Positions 1 to 11,764 of a DNA stretch of 64,000 nucleotides are shown in pieces. A model generated the notes under the pieces. That model worked only from the letters and a program-made list of their open reading frames with translations. It ran no database searches and had not been told where the DNA came from. A program made the translations under genes and the position numbers. Within the stretch, counting starts at the first letter, position 1. Every line of letters begins with the position of its first letter. The DNA lies in the NCBI GenBank assembly GCA_964017185.1, contig OZ024876.1:14261726-14325725 (forward strand). Direction: 5' to 3'. The DNA is from Rugalucina vietnamica (Eukaryota > Mollusca > Bivalvia > Lucinida > Lucinidae).

Positions 1-115
1 TCTTCTACTTAAATCCGAAAATTCAAGCCTCTAGCTCTATTCTGTGACTGTACAGCCTGATTTGTGTCAGATCTGTTCGGAAACCATATTGTTGGTTTTC
101 CCACGAGGCGGCTTA
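1..115 (-). mobile_element. Type A MITE, right half
   Basis: Type A is the commonest MITE here: about 235 bp, ends TGAGCCGCNTCGTGGGAAAA / inverse, inner arms with ACAAACCGGCCTGTACAGTC and GAATTGTACTATCC, and a central near-perfect hairpin AAAACAAAGGCGCTGATCAG. This copy is cut by the window start. Confidence 0.8.
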
Positions 116-842
116 TTTTAGTGTGCATACTGTATAAGTGTAGACAAATTAACAAAATTCTCGTCCGGGAAAGGTTTATTAAGATCTATCAAGAACCAAA
201 TTAATAGTCCCATATGTCCAGACCAATCACCTTCAGCAATCACAAACACATTGTCACGTGAGCAAATATCTCAAATAATTGTTGGAACGCACTTTAGAAT
301 CTTAAGACAGAAAAGACAGCTTTGTACTACTAGTTCATTCACATCTTTCCATTGATAATCCGAGACCTACCATTAAGCTTTTTCAAGAGAATACAGTCAA
401 AGCAAACGATACTACACAGTGACAGATTCTTTGTACATTTCTGAAACAAATAAAGAAAAATAGATTGATTCATGATGGATATGTACGTGTATATCGCATT
501 TGCTACAAACATTTCATGGCGATGATGTGCTTTCTTATGACATAGTCTTGTAATATGTTTTATAAAAACATCCTGTTCAAATCCTACTCCCACCTCCCCG
601 TCTGTCAGCATGAGGGCAAAATATGATAATGACCGTTGAATAGTAAACAGAAACGGTTATTATTGTATGACAAACGGAAGTGGTGCCAGATTCTATCATG
701 AAACTTGTTTTTAACTTAATAAAATGAAAATTTGCGCTTTTGATGTATCGAAACAATTCGCCCTTTTCACTACATACTTGCCGCGCTTTCTTAAAAAAAT
801 CGCGCTTTTGACATGCTTATCCGCGCTTTCGCAACGCGCCTA
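116..842. other. No gene recognised
   Basis: AT-rich sequence with no supported exon or repeat. A small run of GCGCTTTT-type words lies at 730-835. Confidence 0.5.
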
Positions 843-1209
843 TTGGTATGGAGGTCATCTGTGATGTGACCTGGACCATTTATATACAAAGTTTGATTTC
901 CCCTTCCTAAACACACTCCATGTGAAGTTTGGCTTTGAGTGGCCTAGTGATTTGAGCGAAGAAGAAAGTTTTAATGTTTAATTGTAAATGACCATTGGCA
1001 AAGGTCAAGAGATGACATTGACCTTGGACACTCAGACACATAATTCATTAACTCAATAAAGTGTCTGTACCTATGTACTTTCAGGTCACAGGCTACAAAA
1101 CTTTCTGGAAAATCCAATGTTTCCACCTTTTTACATCGAAAAGCATATATGTGACCATATTTGACATTGTCGTAAAGTATGTCAAGGTCAACACAAGATC
1201 ATGATTTAT

Positions 1210-1260
<51 letters not shown>

Positions 1261-1650
1261 TATGATGTACCAGGGTCCCTGGAGCTAAATACCAATTTTC
1301 ATTGAAATGGTTCCACCGGTTAAAGACTGAAGATGTGTTTTACCATATATGGACATGACGACCATGTTTGTAATGTGGTCTGGTCTATTTATAAATACAG
1401 CATTTGGTCCTTTCAATGTTTTCACTTTTTACCATTAAAAAGCCTAAGGTGTAAGCGACCAAATTTGACCTTGCCGTAAAATAAGTCAAGGTCATGATTT
1501 ATACAAACTATGATGGGCCAGAAAGCCTGATGCTACATACCAAGTTTCGTTGAAATCGGTCCATCGATTCCATATATGGGCATGGCGGCGAAGTGCTGTG
1601 ATCTGGTACATTTATACAAACTGCCTCAAATTTGACTTTCATTGATCATG
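843..1650. mobile_element. Pearl/Helitron-like element fragment
   Basis: TGTGATGTGACCTGGACCAT, GTGAAGTTTGGCTTTGAGTG and GGTCAAGAGATGACATTGAC are core sequences of the large repeat family described at 33211. No terminal hairpin; includes the (AG)n run. Confidence 0.6.
1214..1257. repeat. (AG)n microsatellite
   Basis: About 21 uninterrupted AG units. Confidence 0.97.
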
Positions 1651-2145
1651 TGTCTAGTATAGGGTGTGCTACTGTAGTTGCACGACATTAAGCACACTTT
1701 ACCAACAGACTGGCTGTACAAGCTGTAATTTGGCGTTTAGAGACTACTTCCGTGTATTAATAAGACCAGTTACACCACATAATTCCATTTAAAATCATAA
1801 TTGCAATTATCTCAAGTATGTGTAGCGTTACTTTATTTCTTAAGTATAGAAAACGTATTCTTGTGAATGGGAGTAAAAATAGAAGGCACTGAGATTAAAG
1901 GATCTCGTTTGAAGGCCTGTATCTTGAAAAAAAATACGGAAGGTATGACTGTAACTATGTGTTTTCACGAAAGACTGATTTATTGTGCACTCAACAAAAT
2001 AAACTTTGTTTTAACATTTTACAAATACATGTACTCGCCATGGCTTCGGGTTTTAGAAGGTGGGGGTAATTTTTTGACAAAAAAAATTGATTCAGAAAAT
2101 CAAGAATTCCGCCCATATCCATCTAAACACATGTAAACACAGTAT

Positions 2146-2739
2146 CTGCACAGCTGATCAGCGTCTTTGTTTTTGCTTTCGGGTAGCACAATTCCTCTTC
2201 TACTTGTATCCAAAGTTTCAAGATTCTGGCTTTCTTTTGTGACGGTACACAAGGGTGGACAATCACGTGACAAAAATCAATTTTTGTGTACTAGTATTCA
2301 GTGGACAGAAACAGATAGCGAATCGGCCATAAGTTTCTTAAAACTGATTGAAATTTCACGGGGTAAAGTATACATATCCCGGAACCTGCTATACAACTGT
2401 CAGATTAATGTGCTCTATAATTTACTAGATTCCTCCGGGCAACTGGATTTATATTGTAACGTCGAGGTTGCCGGGGTGTATATCTAGTAAACAAAAGTGC
2501 GCATTATACTGACTGTTGTACAACAGTTTAGATTGTACCATTCCGGGGTATGTGCACTTTACCCCATGAAATTCCATTCAATTTTAAGAAAAATACGGCC
2601 GATTTGCTAAACGGTTATGTCCGAATACTAGTACAGAAAAAATTAATTTTAGTCACGTATTTTTCCACCTTGGTACAGGCCCGTTTATGTCGAGCCTAGT
2701 CGCAAACCCAGATTGTTGGTATTCTCATGCGGAGTCTTA
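2146..2739. mobile_element. Type A MITE, split by a nested MITE
   Basis: Starts in the central hairpin (CAGCTGATCAGCGTCTTTG), is interrupted at 2250-2672, and ends in TTGTTGGTATTCTCATGCGG. Confidence 0.8.
2250..2672. mobile_element. 423-bp palindromic MITE nested in a type A MITE
   Basis: Ends CAAGGGTGGACAATCACGTG and (right, reversed) CAAGGTGGAAAAATACGTG. Flanked by GTACA at 2245-2249 and 2673-2677. The arms match over about 150 bp, including TACTAGTATTC and CGGCC-containing blocks. Confidence 0.85.
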
Positions 2740-4899
2740 AATACTGAGGGTGTCTGAGTTTAGAAAGTTCTATATAAATTTAGTAAAATAAGGTTAGCGC
2801 GACTTTATCTAATAATGCAGAGACTCGCAACAATTTGACACAATAGTGAAGGTGCCAGATGGGAAAAAGCCACCAAAAAAGCACTTTAGGTGGCCACCTG
2901 TTTAGCAAAAATTTCCTTTGTATAGTTGTTTAGTACTGTCTTTGGGAAGTATGAAAACCAATGTTTTAATTTTTTTCGGTCTTGCAAAAGTACTTTTATT
3001 GTGGGTGAAAATGACATACCCTAGTAGCTTATTTGATCAGTGAGTTCTAGGACAGCCAGCAGATTCCCAAACCATACGTATGTTGCCTATTTTCTTGTTC
3101 ATGCAATATATTTTCATTGCAGCTGCTAGTTATTACATATAACTGCTAGTGAGGCTTAATTTAGCTTTTTAACACAAAAATAACGTTACATACATTACGC
3201 TTTAAGGACGTAACTACGCCATTTTTCAGAGATATCTAAAGTTTTTATTTTGAATTGTAAAATTTTAGTCTTTTTTGTTAATATGGTTCACTTTGCCTAA
3301 TTGTTAGGTTCTGCATTAAACTTAAGAAGGTAATAGAATATTCTAAGATAATGGAAAGTTATAGATCCTTACAGTCTAAATAATTGTCCATAGTGTAACA
3401 TTATAAACAGAATAAATCCCTGTATTTGCGTCATTCTATAGTGACATGTCAACTTGACAATTCATTTTAAAAACCTTAATGCCAATATCTACAACAATAA
3501 AGCTAGCAAAATATTGTTTTACAAAATGTATGTGTCTTACTATTATATAGCTTTTTGTGACTTGTAACGTATGCAACAGAAGCTAATTTGTCAATAGGTA
3601 AGGCTCCCAACAAAGAAATAGCTTCACAATATCATTTTGGCTAGTCACTTTTGCTGGGACAGCTGTTGAGTAGTCTTTGGACAATCTTAAAGAAAATTCA
3701 AGCTCGGTCGAATAAGAGATGTTTGCACTCTGAGCATTGGTGCATTATCATGTAACAGGCTGTTACATACATTACTGGTAAAAATGAAAATATGATATGA
3801 CTGTTTGATCCACAGAAAAATGAAAGCACTTTATCATTTCACTGAAGTTACTCTTAAAGTCTGCATTCTGCATGCATTTGCTACATATTAAAGTTGTTTG
3901 AACAAACTTCTGACCTCCACTGACTGTAATGTGTATATGTTATGTAAATTGAAATATCCTTCGAAAAACACAATTTTAGGTGACATCATTTACTTTTGCG
4001 GGTGTTCTATGCATTTTGCCAGAAACAATAAATTTATTTACATTACCATGTTCAAATGTCACACAATGTTCTTTTTTTTTCCTTTCTTATATGTACAGCT
4101 GTATTGTCTTAAATGAAGTATTCAGCAGTCTAACCCCCAGTCTAATATGCCAATTGATGCATTACTATTTATCTATAACATGTTAATTCTTCGGAATGGT
4201 GGTTATATCTTATGATTTTGATGCTTCCTTGATAGTTGTGTACCAAAGCTCTGAACAACTGTTACGACTGTTACCAAGGCTCAGTGATCTTACTGAGTAA
4301 TGTAACGCATGTAACAAGGTCATTGTCTAGGTGTAATATTTCAAAACAAGGTGAATACTTTATGTTTCCTATTAGTAATTTTAAGTCTTTAATATAAAAT
4401 AAAACAATAGATATTACTTATTTCTAAAAATCATGCCCATCAATCTATTTATATTAAAAAGGCTATTCAAATACCGCCTTTCTAATGCTGAAATATGTAG
4501 AGCAGAGACGATAACTTCACAATGAATAAAACAAATAAATAAATTATCGATTGTAGTAATCTCAAACTAATCTTCATCAAAGGCATCCATGGACAATAAG
4601 CAGTTCATGTAATTTCCATACTCATGTATATGAATAAAAACTTAAGAAATCGCAGAAAAGTTTGGAAAATAAAGGATATACCTACAAAATAAAGTTTTGT
4701 ACCTGCACTGTTTATAGACCTAGATTGCTTATAGTGGTATCAAACAAATGATTAATGCAATGAACTGTTGCCCTCTAGCTTTATAGAAATATAAGCTCCA
4801 CGATTATTTTTGAAAATTAAAAATGAAGAATTCACCACAGAACAATTCATGAATTTTAATGAGAACTTCAGAAATGAGAGAAAAAATGAGGAAATCTGA
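2740..4899. other. No gene recognised
   Basis: AT-rich, only short frames, no splice-bounded conserved segment and no repeat family that I could match elsewhere in the window. Confidence 0.5.
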
Positions 4900-6330
4900 A
4901 GGGGTAAACCAACAAGATCGCTTATTTCTCTGCTGGCAATGACCTTTGAGAGCTCAAAATAGCATCAGCTAATTGCTATTAGAATGTTCTATAGTCAAGT
5001 TGCCAGATGTACCTAAGCAACCAAAATACAAGTGTTTTTGTTGATGGACACTCTTTTATAGTCTGTCATTTTCTATTTGTATCGATGTTTTACTTAATAT
5101 CAATGAGACAAAACCTCAAAAGATTTGTATAAGAGGCCATATGGCAATAATACATTGTCCTAGCTACCCTTTGATGTCAATTTCAACATTCAAAGGCAAT
5201 GGACATCTGAGATATCAGTGATTTAGTTGGTATATCCCTTCAGTTTTCAAACTTTTTCTCTTACGTTGAAGTTTTCATTAATATTCAAGAGAAATTAGAT
5301 CAGAAAATCAGATTACATAGTTACGGTACATTGTCAAAGCGACCATTTATTACCAATTTCTGCACTCTTATGCTATCAGTAGCGAAGATACAAATCATTT
5401 TGAAGGTGTACCTTTTTAACTTTGTGTTTTTTATCCAATATTCTTACCCTAACATTAATATTCTTGAAAGTGCAAAGCAAATGATTCATATACATATGAC
5501 TTTAAGGCAATAGTTCATAGTTTAAGCATTCATTTAATATCACTTTCAGCACCCTATGTCAATTCAAATGTCAGATACAACTGATTTCGTTAGTTTACTC
5601 TGTAAGTTTTTAGTGTTTTTCTCAAATTTCTTACGTTTTTTATAAATAATAATCATGAATATGCAAATGAGATGATTCTAATATCAGGCCTTTGATATCT
5701 GTAAAGTTGCCAAATGACATCACTGGTGCAAAAACAGTGTGTCATGATGATAGCGTGGGCCTGAAATGAGTTTAATTATGGGTTTTAATGATTTTTGTGA
5801 TTTTATTGATATGTAACATTAAATATATTCATCATAAATATACAAGGTTTTAGTCAATATTTGCATTATTGACAACCAGAAAGACAGCTCTATATCCATG
5901 CATTACTATTGTTTCAATTTTGGTCATCTTTAGAACAACTGAATGCTCAGATATGAGCATTTTTGTAGGTAGGCACCCAATCTTTTTTAAGTTGTTGGTT
6001 ACCAAGGACAAATTTTTTCATTAATATTCATGAAAATACAATTGTGGTGATTGTCACACATGTGTAGCCCTATTGCATTAAAGAAATGGTGAAATTGCAT
6101 CATTGGGCTATAACTTCAGTCAAATTATGGTCCGGAGTTATGGAATCGGTCTGAAAATAGTTTATAATGGAGTTGAAATTATTGATATCCCTTACATTTT
6201 ATATTTCATGAATATGTATGAATAATGCACGTGAGTTTATTGCCATTTCTTACTACTGAATGAAAGGACAGTGTCTAAGTTGTAAAAGGATAGTATATTC
6301 ATTGGTATATGCTAAGTATTAGTTGCGATA
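4900..6330. repeat. Diverged dispersed repeats, no gene seen
   Basis: Segments such as TTAATATTCAAGAGAAAT, ATGAATATGCAAATGAGATG, TTAATATTCATGAAAATACA and ATGAATATGTATGAATAATG recur at roughly 200-360 bp, suggesting an old tandem array. No usable open frame. Confidence 0.45.
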
Positions 6331-6929
6331 TGAGCTGTTTCGTATGAACACCCCCTTCCTGGAAAACTGTGTTTTAGAATGTCATGTATAGCGTTTTACA
6401 TCCGTTAATTTCAACACTTTTGCAAGACTTAAAATTGACCAAACATTGGTTATCAGGCTTCCAGTGGGGTCCTCTGCCAGAGGTTATGAATGGAATTTTT
6501 GCTACTCTCCGACCACCTATCACCATTTTTCTGATGGCTGGCACCCTTACTACAATTTCTTGTAGGCTTGTCTAGAGTACTAGGAAATTCAGACAAAAAT
6601 ATAAATGTATGTACTGTCTTGTCTTGGTACTCATCTGAGCCAAAGTTTTACAAATGTGAATGTTACTCACGAAATCAGCACGTCATACATGTAGCTTTAA
6701 ATCATACATTGAACTTGGTGGCCTTTGTTGAGAGAAAACTATATTGTTTAGGCGTAGGAAGGTTTGAAATATTGGGGTCAAATGTTCAAAGGGTTTGAAC
6801 CGACCGAGTGCAACTCGTGCAAGTGGTAGAGGGTCTGGGAGCATGCTCCCCCAGAAAATCTAAGAAGCCATTTCCTGCAAGTTTTGGGCAGGCTCACATC
6901 CTGCATTCGATCCTCCATGTTTGCTCTTC

Positions 6930-7300
6930 AAATGAGAAAAAAACATCAGGAAACCATGTCCGTGTAATTAATACCCCCTCAAACCCCACTTTTGTACAGC
7001 TAAACTGGGGTATACAGGGGTATACCTATTTTTCTTATTTAGATCCCTAGGTAGATGCAATGCAGTTTTATAGTGCTAAAATGCAGGGAATTGCTTCTAG
7101 GGAATCAAACTTTCTTGGAGATGCATGCCCTCTCCAGCTACTTCACACTTATGTAAAATCTCAGGCGGTTCTAACGAGTACCCACAATCTATGTTTTGAG
7201 CAAAAATAAGAAATATCAACGTTTTTCTGCTGAAAGTTTTCATTTTTTCCAACTATTGAAATCTCTGTATATTACATGGGCATGTTTTCGTAATGACAAA
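6930..7300. mobile_element. Type B MITE, split
   Basis: Type B: about 280-310 bp, ends CATTACGAAAACATGCCCAT / inverse, inner arms with CCCCACTTTTATATAGTAAA and CAAAACATAGATTGTGGGTA, centre GAACCGCCTCGCCGAGGCGG. Here the left arm ends at 7040 and the right arm restarts at 7162 inside an inverted repeat. Confidence 0.75.
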
Positions 7301-7472
7301 TGAATTGGCAAAAGCGTATGAAGGCAATTCATCTACTTTTGCAAATACATTATTAGATTTTACATAAGTGTGAAGTAGCTGGAGAGGGCATGCATCTCCA
7401 AGAAAGTTTGATACCTTAGAAGCAATTCCCAGCATTTTAGCACTATAAAACTGCATTGCATCTACCTAGGGA
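7041..7472. repeat. Long inverted repeat around half of a type B MITE
   Basis: Arm 7041-7161 (GGTAGATGCAATGCAGTTTT ... CTTCACACTTATGTAAAATC) is repeated inverted at 7353-7472, with one AG difference and few substitutions. The spacer holds the right half of a type B MITE whose left half ends at 7040. Confidence 0.8.
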
Positions 7473-7946
7473 TCTGGGGGCAACCTCTCTTAGAAGAATT
7501 TTTAAGACATTTCCTGCATTCTAAGCACTATAACCTGCATTGTATATAGATGTACTTCAAGAGCGTGCTGGGGGATATTGGGACGAACATTAAGCCCATT
7601 CAACAGTTTGAGGCCCCCTTTAGGGTCAATTGTGATTTCACCCATGGGGGTAAATGGGCTTATGCCTTTGAAGGGGATTTCAGAGTCAGTCTCGCGTATT
7701 TATGATGCTGCTGTCTAAACATATCATTTTGTTTAGATGTCGACCGTCTAATGGGGTAAAGTTTTTTCATCACTCAAAGTAGGCTTAGATGTATACGACA
7801 ATACCAGCTTGCCTCAAAGTCAGTTGTTGGATAAAGTGTAAGTCACTTATTAGGCTCACTACTCGCATTCTTCCAATTCAGACTTATTTGTTTATAAACG
7901 TTTTCAAATACATGTACGTATCCGCTACCAGTAAGTCTATATTAAT

Positions 7947-8223
7947 TGAGCCGCATCGTGGGAAAACCAACAATGTGGTTTCCGAACAGGCCCGACTCAA
8001 ACCGGCCTGTACAGTCACAGAAGATGGCTAGAGACTGGAAATTTTGGATTCAGAAAGTAGAGGAATTGTACTATCCTGTTGCGAAAACAAAGGCGCTGAT
8101 CAGCTTCGCAGTTACTTTACTTGGACTGGTCCAAGTCCAGCGGTCCAAGTGTATTTGGTCCAAGGAATACACTTACCCTTTGTTTTCGCCTATGCAGATT
8201 GTTGTTTCCCATGAGGCGGCTCA
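7947..8223. mobile_element. Type A MITE with altered centre
   Basis: Both TIRs present. The right half of the central hairpin is replaced by a segment with its own short palindrome (TTGGACTGGTCCAAGTCCAG). Confidence 0.85.
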
Positions 8224-8299
8224 GTTATGTACATTTCGTACATGCATTAAGACTAGCTTAGTAAGCTATGTTTTTAAAATGGAGAGCAGAACAATGCCC

Positions 8300-8455
8300 T
8301 CAAGTAGATGACTCAAATGGTCTCGTAGGGATTGCAGGTTCGATCCCGGGCTTCTCCACTGAGTCCGTCGGATGGGGCTATAAACCAAGGTTCCGTCTCC
8401 ATATGACCTCAGCTGTTGGCGGGACGTTAAACCCCAATCAACCAACCAACCAAAA
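8300..8455 (+). mobile_element. 5'-truncated SINE with tRNA B box
   Basis: B-box GGTTCGATCCC at about 8337, then GGGACGTTAAACCCCAATCA and an AACC-rich tail. No clear A box. The following 8456-8560 has a second, weaker tRNA-like pair of boxes and may be another SINE fragment. Confidence 0.5.
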
Positions 8456-8559
8456 TGGTCTCATGCAGGAATGTGGAGCGGACTGGCTGCAGTTGGTAGC
8501 ACATCAGGATTTGGGCCGAGATGTCTCTGGCTCGATCCTCGTCAGAAGCGTCGTATAAT

Positions 8560-10360
8560 CTGTTACACGGCATTGAGCACGTTACATTTCCACAGCTCAG
8601 TATGTTGCATTTGATGGGTTGAAATCCCATTCCCCATTTCCTAGCCCAACTGCCAGTATCTTTGTTTTGGAACTGTTAATGGTTTAATCCCCCTATATAT
8701 ATGTATACCATATTACTTGGGTGCTCCCAGCGGTTGGAGAAAAATACACACGAAAGGAAGAAAGAAAATACAAGCACGATTTCCGTGTCAATAGATCCTT
8801 CAGTTGTTTGTGAAAAAATAGTGAGATCAGTAAAAGCCGGGAACCGGAAATCAGGCGGAATAACCCAGTGTTTTTTCTTAGTCAAATCGTGTCAACTGGA
8901 AGTGCGTGGTTTTGACATTAAAATCGACTTTTGATGTTTTTCTTTTTTGTGGATCTTATCCATAAATGAATAAATGTATCAGCAAGTACCATTTTCGATG
9001 ATTATCTCTGTTGCGATGACTTGATTGAAAATTTAATTTTTTCGCATTTTCATTCCGAATCAATCCGTATGTGATAGAACGAAGCTGTGCATGTTAGAAA
9101 AAATATGTGACCAGTTTGAAATGAATACATAGCAGCACATTGAAGCGCAAGCCAAAATAAATTTTGTTTACTTCATTTTCATACCTTGCTCAGTGGCCAT
9201 ATTGGATTTGGTACCTTGCTCCATGGCCATGGCCATTGCATAGCTGGGAACCTGTGAGGTCACTTACAGGTCACTGCTTGACCCATGCTCTGAGACTATT
9301 TGACCTTTTGATTTTTTTTTATTATTTTTCAAATTGAACAATTTTCTAGCATTTAATTTGGTTGTCTGACTACTTAAAAAACTATTTCATGCAATGTTTT
9401 GCGATAGAACAATAAAAGTAAAAATGAATTGCAAGGTATTGTTTTGGGTTTGAGGCTATCAGTCATTGTCAACCATTGTCAACAATGGTGAAGGATTTAG
9501 TGCATGTTCCTGTTGTCAAGGCAATAGTTTCTCATTTAAATGAACTTCTTTGTGGAAAAGTGATGTAATTCTATATTTCTAGAGGACTGGAGACACCATT
9601 TTTGTAAAAGCTGAGCAGAAAAGTTGAGTTTGAAAAAACAGTTGGAGTCACTAGAAAAAATCGAATTATGTCATGGAAAATGCTTTTAACTACTCACTAG
9701 GTTCAGAATCAAGGATGCAGGGTATTTATCTGTCAGACTGATAGTTTAAGACGTTTAATGCGAGGAAAGCTCCATTATATAACCTCAGTAAACTCAGAAT
9801 CTGCATTCGGCTGAATGAAGAATGAGTGGGTGGGGTGTGTTAAAATTATGCACCAGTCATTTGTAACCACTGCTCCCCCACCTACAGGGAAGGGCGGGGA
9901 TTATGACTTTTCAGCATTCAGTGCCCTGCTATAAGCCCCACTCCCAGGGGGTAAACTGGATGTCAAAACTTTGTCCTTAGCAAAAGAAAATCTCCCTGGG
10001 GTAAGGAATTTCTCGGTACTGCCACTACATTGGATCAATCTATAAATAAGTAACCCCTTTGTGGAAACCTCCACTATAGGCAGAGGAATGTGGTATATTT
10101 GGTAAGAAATGCAGTTAAACATCTCTTCTATAGATCTGAGTACCAAATATCTGTCTTTTATATGTTGTGTGGACGTAGTTCTCACTGAAAGAGAGCAGGT
10201 TTATCACGATTTCTCGCAAAAGCACCAAATCACTTTGCCGGTTTCAAGATCGGATTCGCAGCAAATTTTCTCAAGTAGAAGACAAGTTTTTCTTCAAAAA
10301 TAAGTCAGAATATTTTTCTGATATTAACGATGAATAACCTAGTATTAAATAATTCAAACA
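8560..10360. other. No gene recognised
   Basis: Mixed sequence. A short piece near 9850 (CACCAGTCATTTGTAACCAC) recurs near 53068, so part of it is repeat. No supported exon. Confidence 0.45.
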
Positions 10361-10689
10361 TGTCTTCTTACCTTAGAATAATCTACTTTTTTCTCCGTTT
10401 GCACGATGTGCAGCTCTTTCAGCGGCCATTGTTTTGGTCAGTGACCTTTGATGTTCATGCGCCTGATTGATCTGGATGTTTCATTAACCAGTCAGCTCAT
10501 TTGCATATTAAAAAGAAACAAAACTACGATTTTTCGCGTAATATACATCAAAACAAATTTCTTAATATATTTTACGCATAAATTCACGATAAGTTAGTAA
10601 TTGAAGAGAAAATGAATCAACATCACGTTGGTAACCAAGGACGTTAAATAGATAAATGACACCAATATACGACGTTATAATCCGCCAAG

Positions 10690-11243
10690 ACAGGGTAACA
10701 CCATAGGGGAATACACTCATTCCGTTTATGTTTCCACATTCAAAATATTGGTGGTTTCGTGAATGTGGAAACAAATAATGTTTCCACATTTTCGGCCCAG
10801 GCTGTTGAATCACATGGTTTTACAAATGTGGAAACATTGCTATATAGGCATGTTTCCACATTCAAAATATTGTTGTTTTTGTGAATGTGGAAACAAATAA
10901 TGTTTCCACATTTGCGGCCCAGGCTATTATATCATGTTTTTTTCAAAATGTGGAAACATCCCTATAAAGCTATGTTTCCACATTTTGAAAACCATGTCAT
11001 TTAACAGCCTGGGCCGAAAATGTGGAAACAAATACTTTGTTTCCACATTCACGAAACCACTATGAATTTGAATGTGGAAACATCCCTATATAGCGATGTT
11101 TCCACATTTTGAAAACCACGTGATTTAACAGCCTGGGCCGAAAATGTGGAAACATTATTTGTTTCCACATTCACGAAACCACCAATATTTTGAATATGGA
11201 AACATAAACGGAATGAGTGTATTCCCCTATGGTGTTACCCTGT
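10690..11243. mobile_element. 554-bp palindrome built from 16 alternating 12-bp motifs
   Basis: Starts ACAGGGTAACACCATAGGGG and ends with its reverse complement. Four units of about 122 bp, two direct and two inverted. Each unit contains the motif TGTTTCCACATT four times in alternating orientation, 16 in all with one mismatch (AATATGGAAACA). Between motifs recur CGGCCCAGGCTGTT and GGTGGTTTCGTG. No coding capacity. Confidence 0.9.
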
Positions 11244-11674
11244 CAGATTGAAAGGGCGAATGCCGTTTCTAGATTCCCAGCCATTCTGTTCTGTTTATTA
11301 TGGCGCGGGGATCTTGAAACGTATATAGCGTCCACGTGATCATAACCATTGGTCCAATTTTCAGTCAAGGCCGTTTCTAATTCCCAGCTGTAAACCTTCT
11401 ACTTGTCCAGCAAATAGCTCATTTTATGACACAGTTTATCGGCCACACTCAACTTTTTTTTACATGTAATCATACATTGTTTCTTCAGCAGACTGTTTTA
11501 AGTTGAGATTTGGCTTAAATATCTGTAGTTTTCGAAATGGTTTTATGGCTTTTATAATGAATTATTGTCAATGTTATTAATGTCTGGCATAATGCAGAGC
11601 AAGATGCTTATTTTGGGTGATATATAGGCTACAGCTAATATTGGTGTATTTTCATATTTTTTTTTTGTCTATAG

Positions 11675-11764
11675 GTGGTGACGGCCGATACAACCGCCTT
11701 GCTCAGGCTCAGCTCTTCAAGGAAGCCAATCCAGATATTGAACTGGAAGTCAAGACTAAACGAG
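11675..11764 (+). CDS. BORCS8: BORCS8 exon, N-terminal extension
   Basis: A 90-bp exon between an AG acceptor (pyrimidine-rich T tract before it) and CGAG|GTAAGG. It encodes about 30 residues ending ELEVKTKR, which joins through a split Val codon to VTDKVSE of the next exon. The last residues align with the human N-terminus (PEMQLKGKKVTDK); the residues before them are extra. It begins with two bases of a split codon, so an upstream exon is required. Confidence 0.72.
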
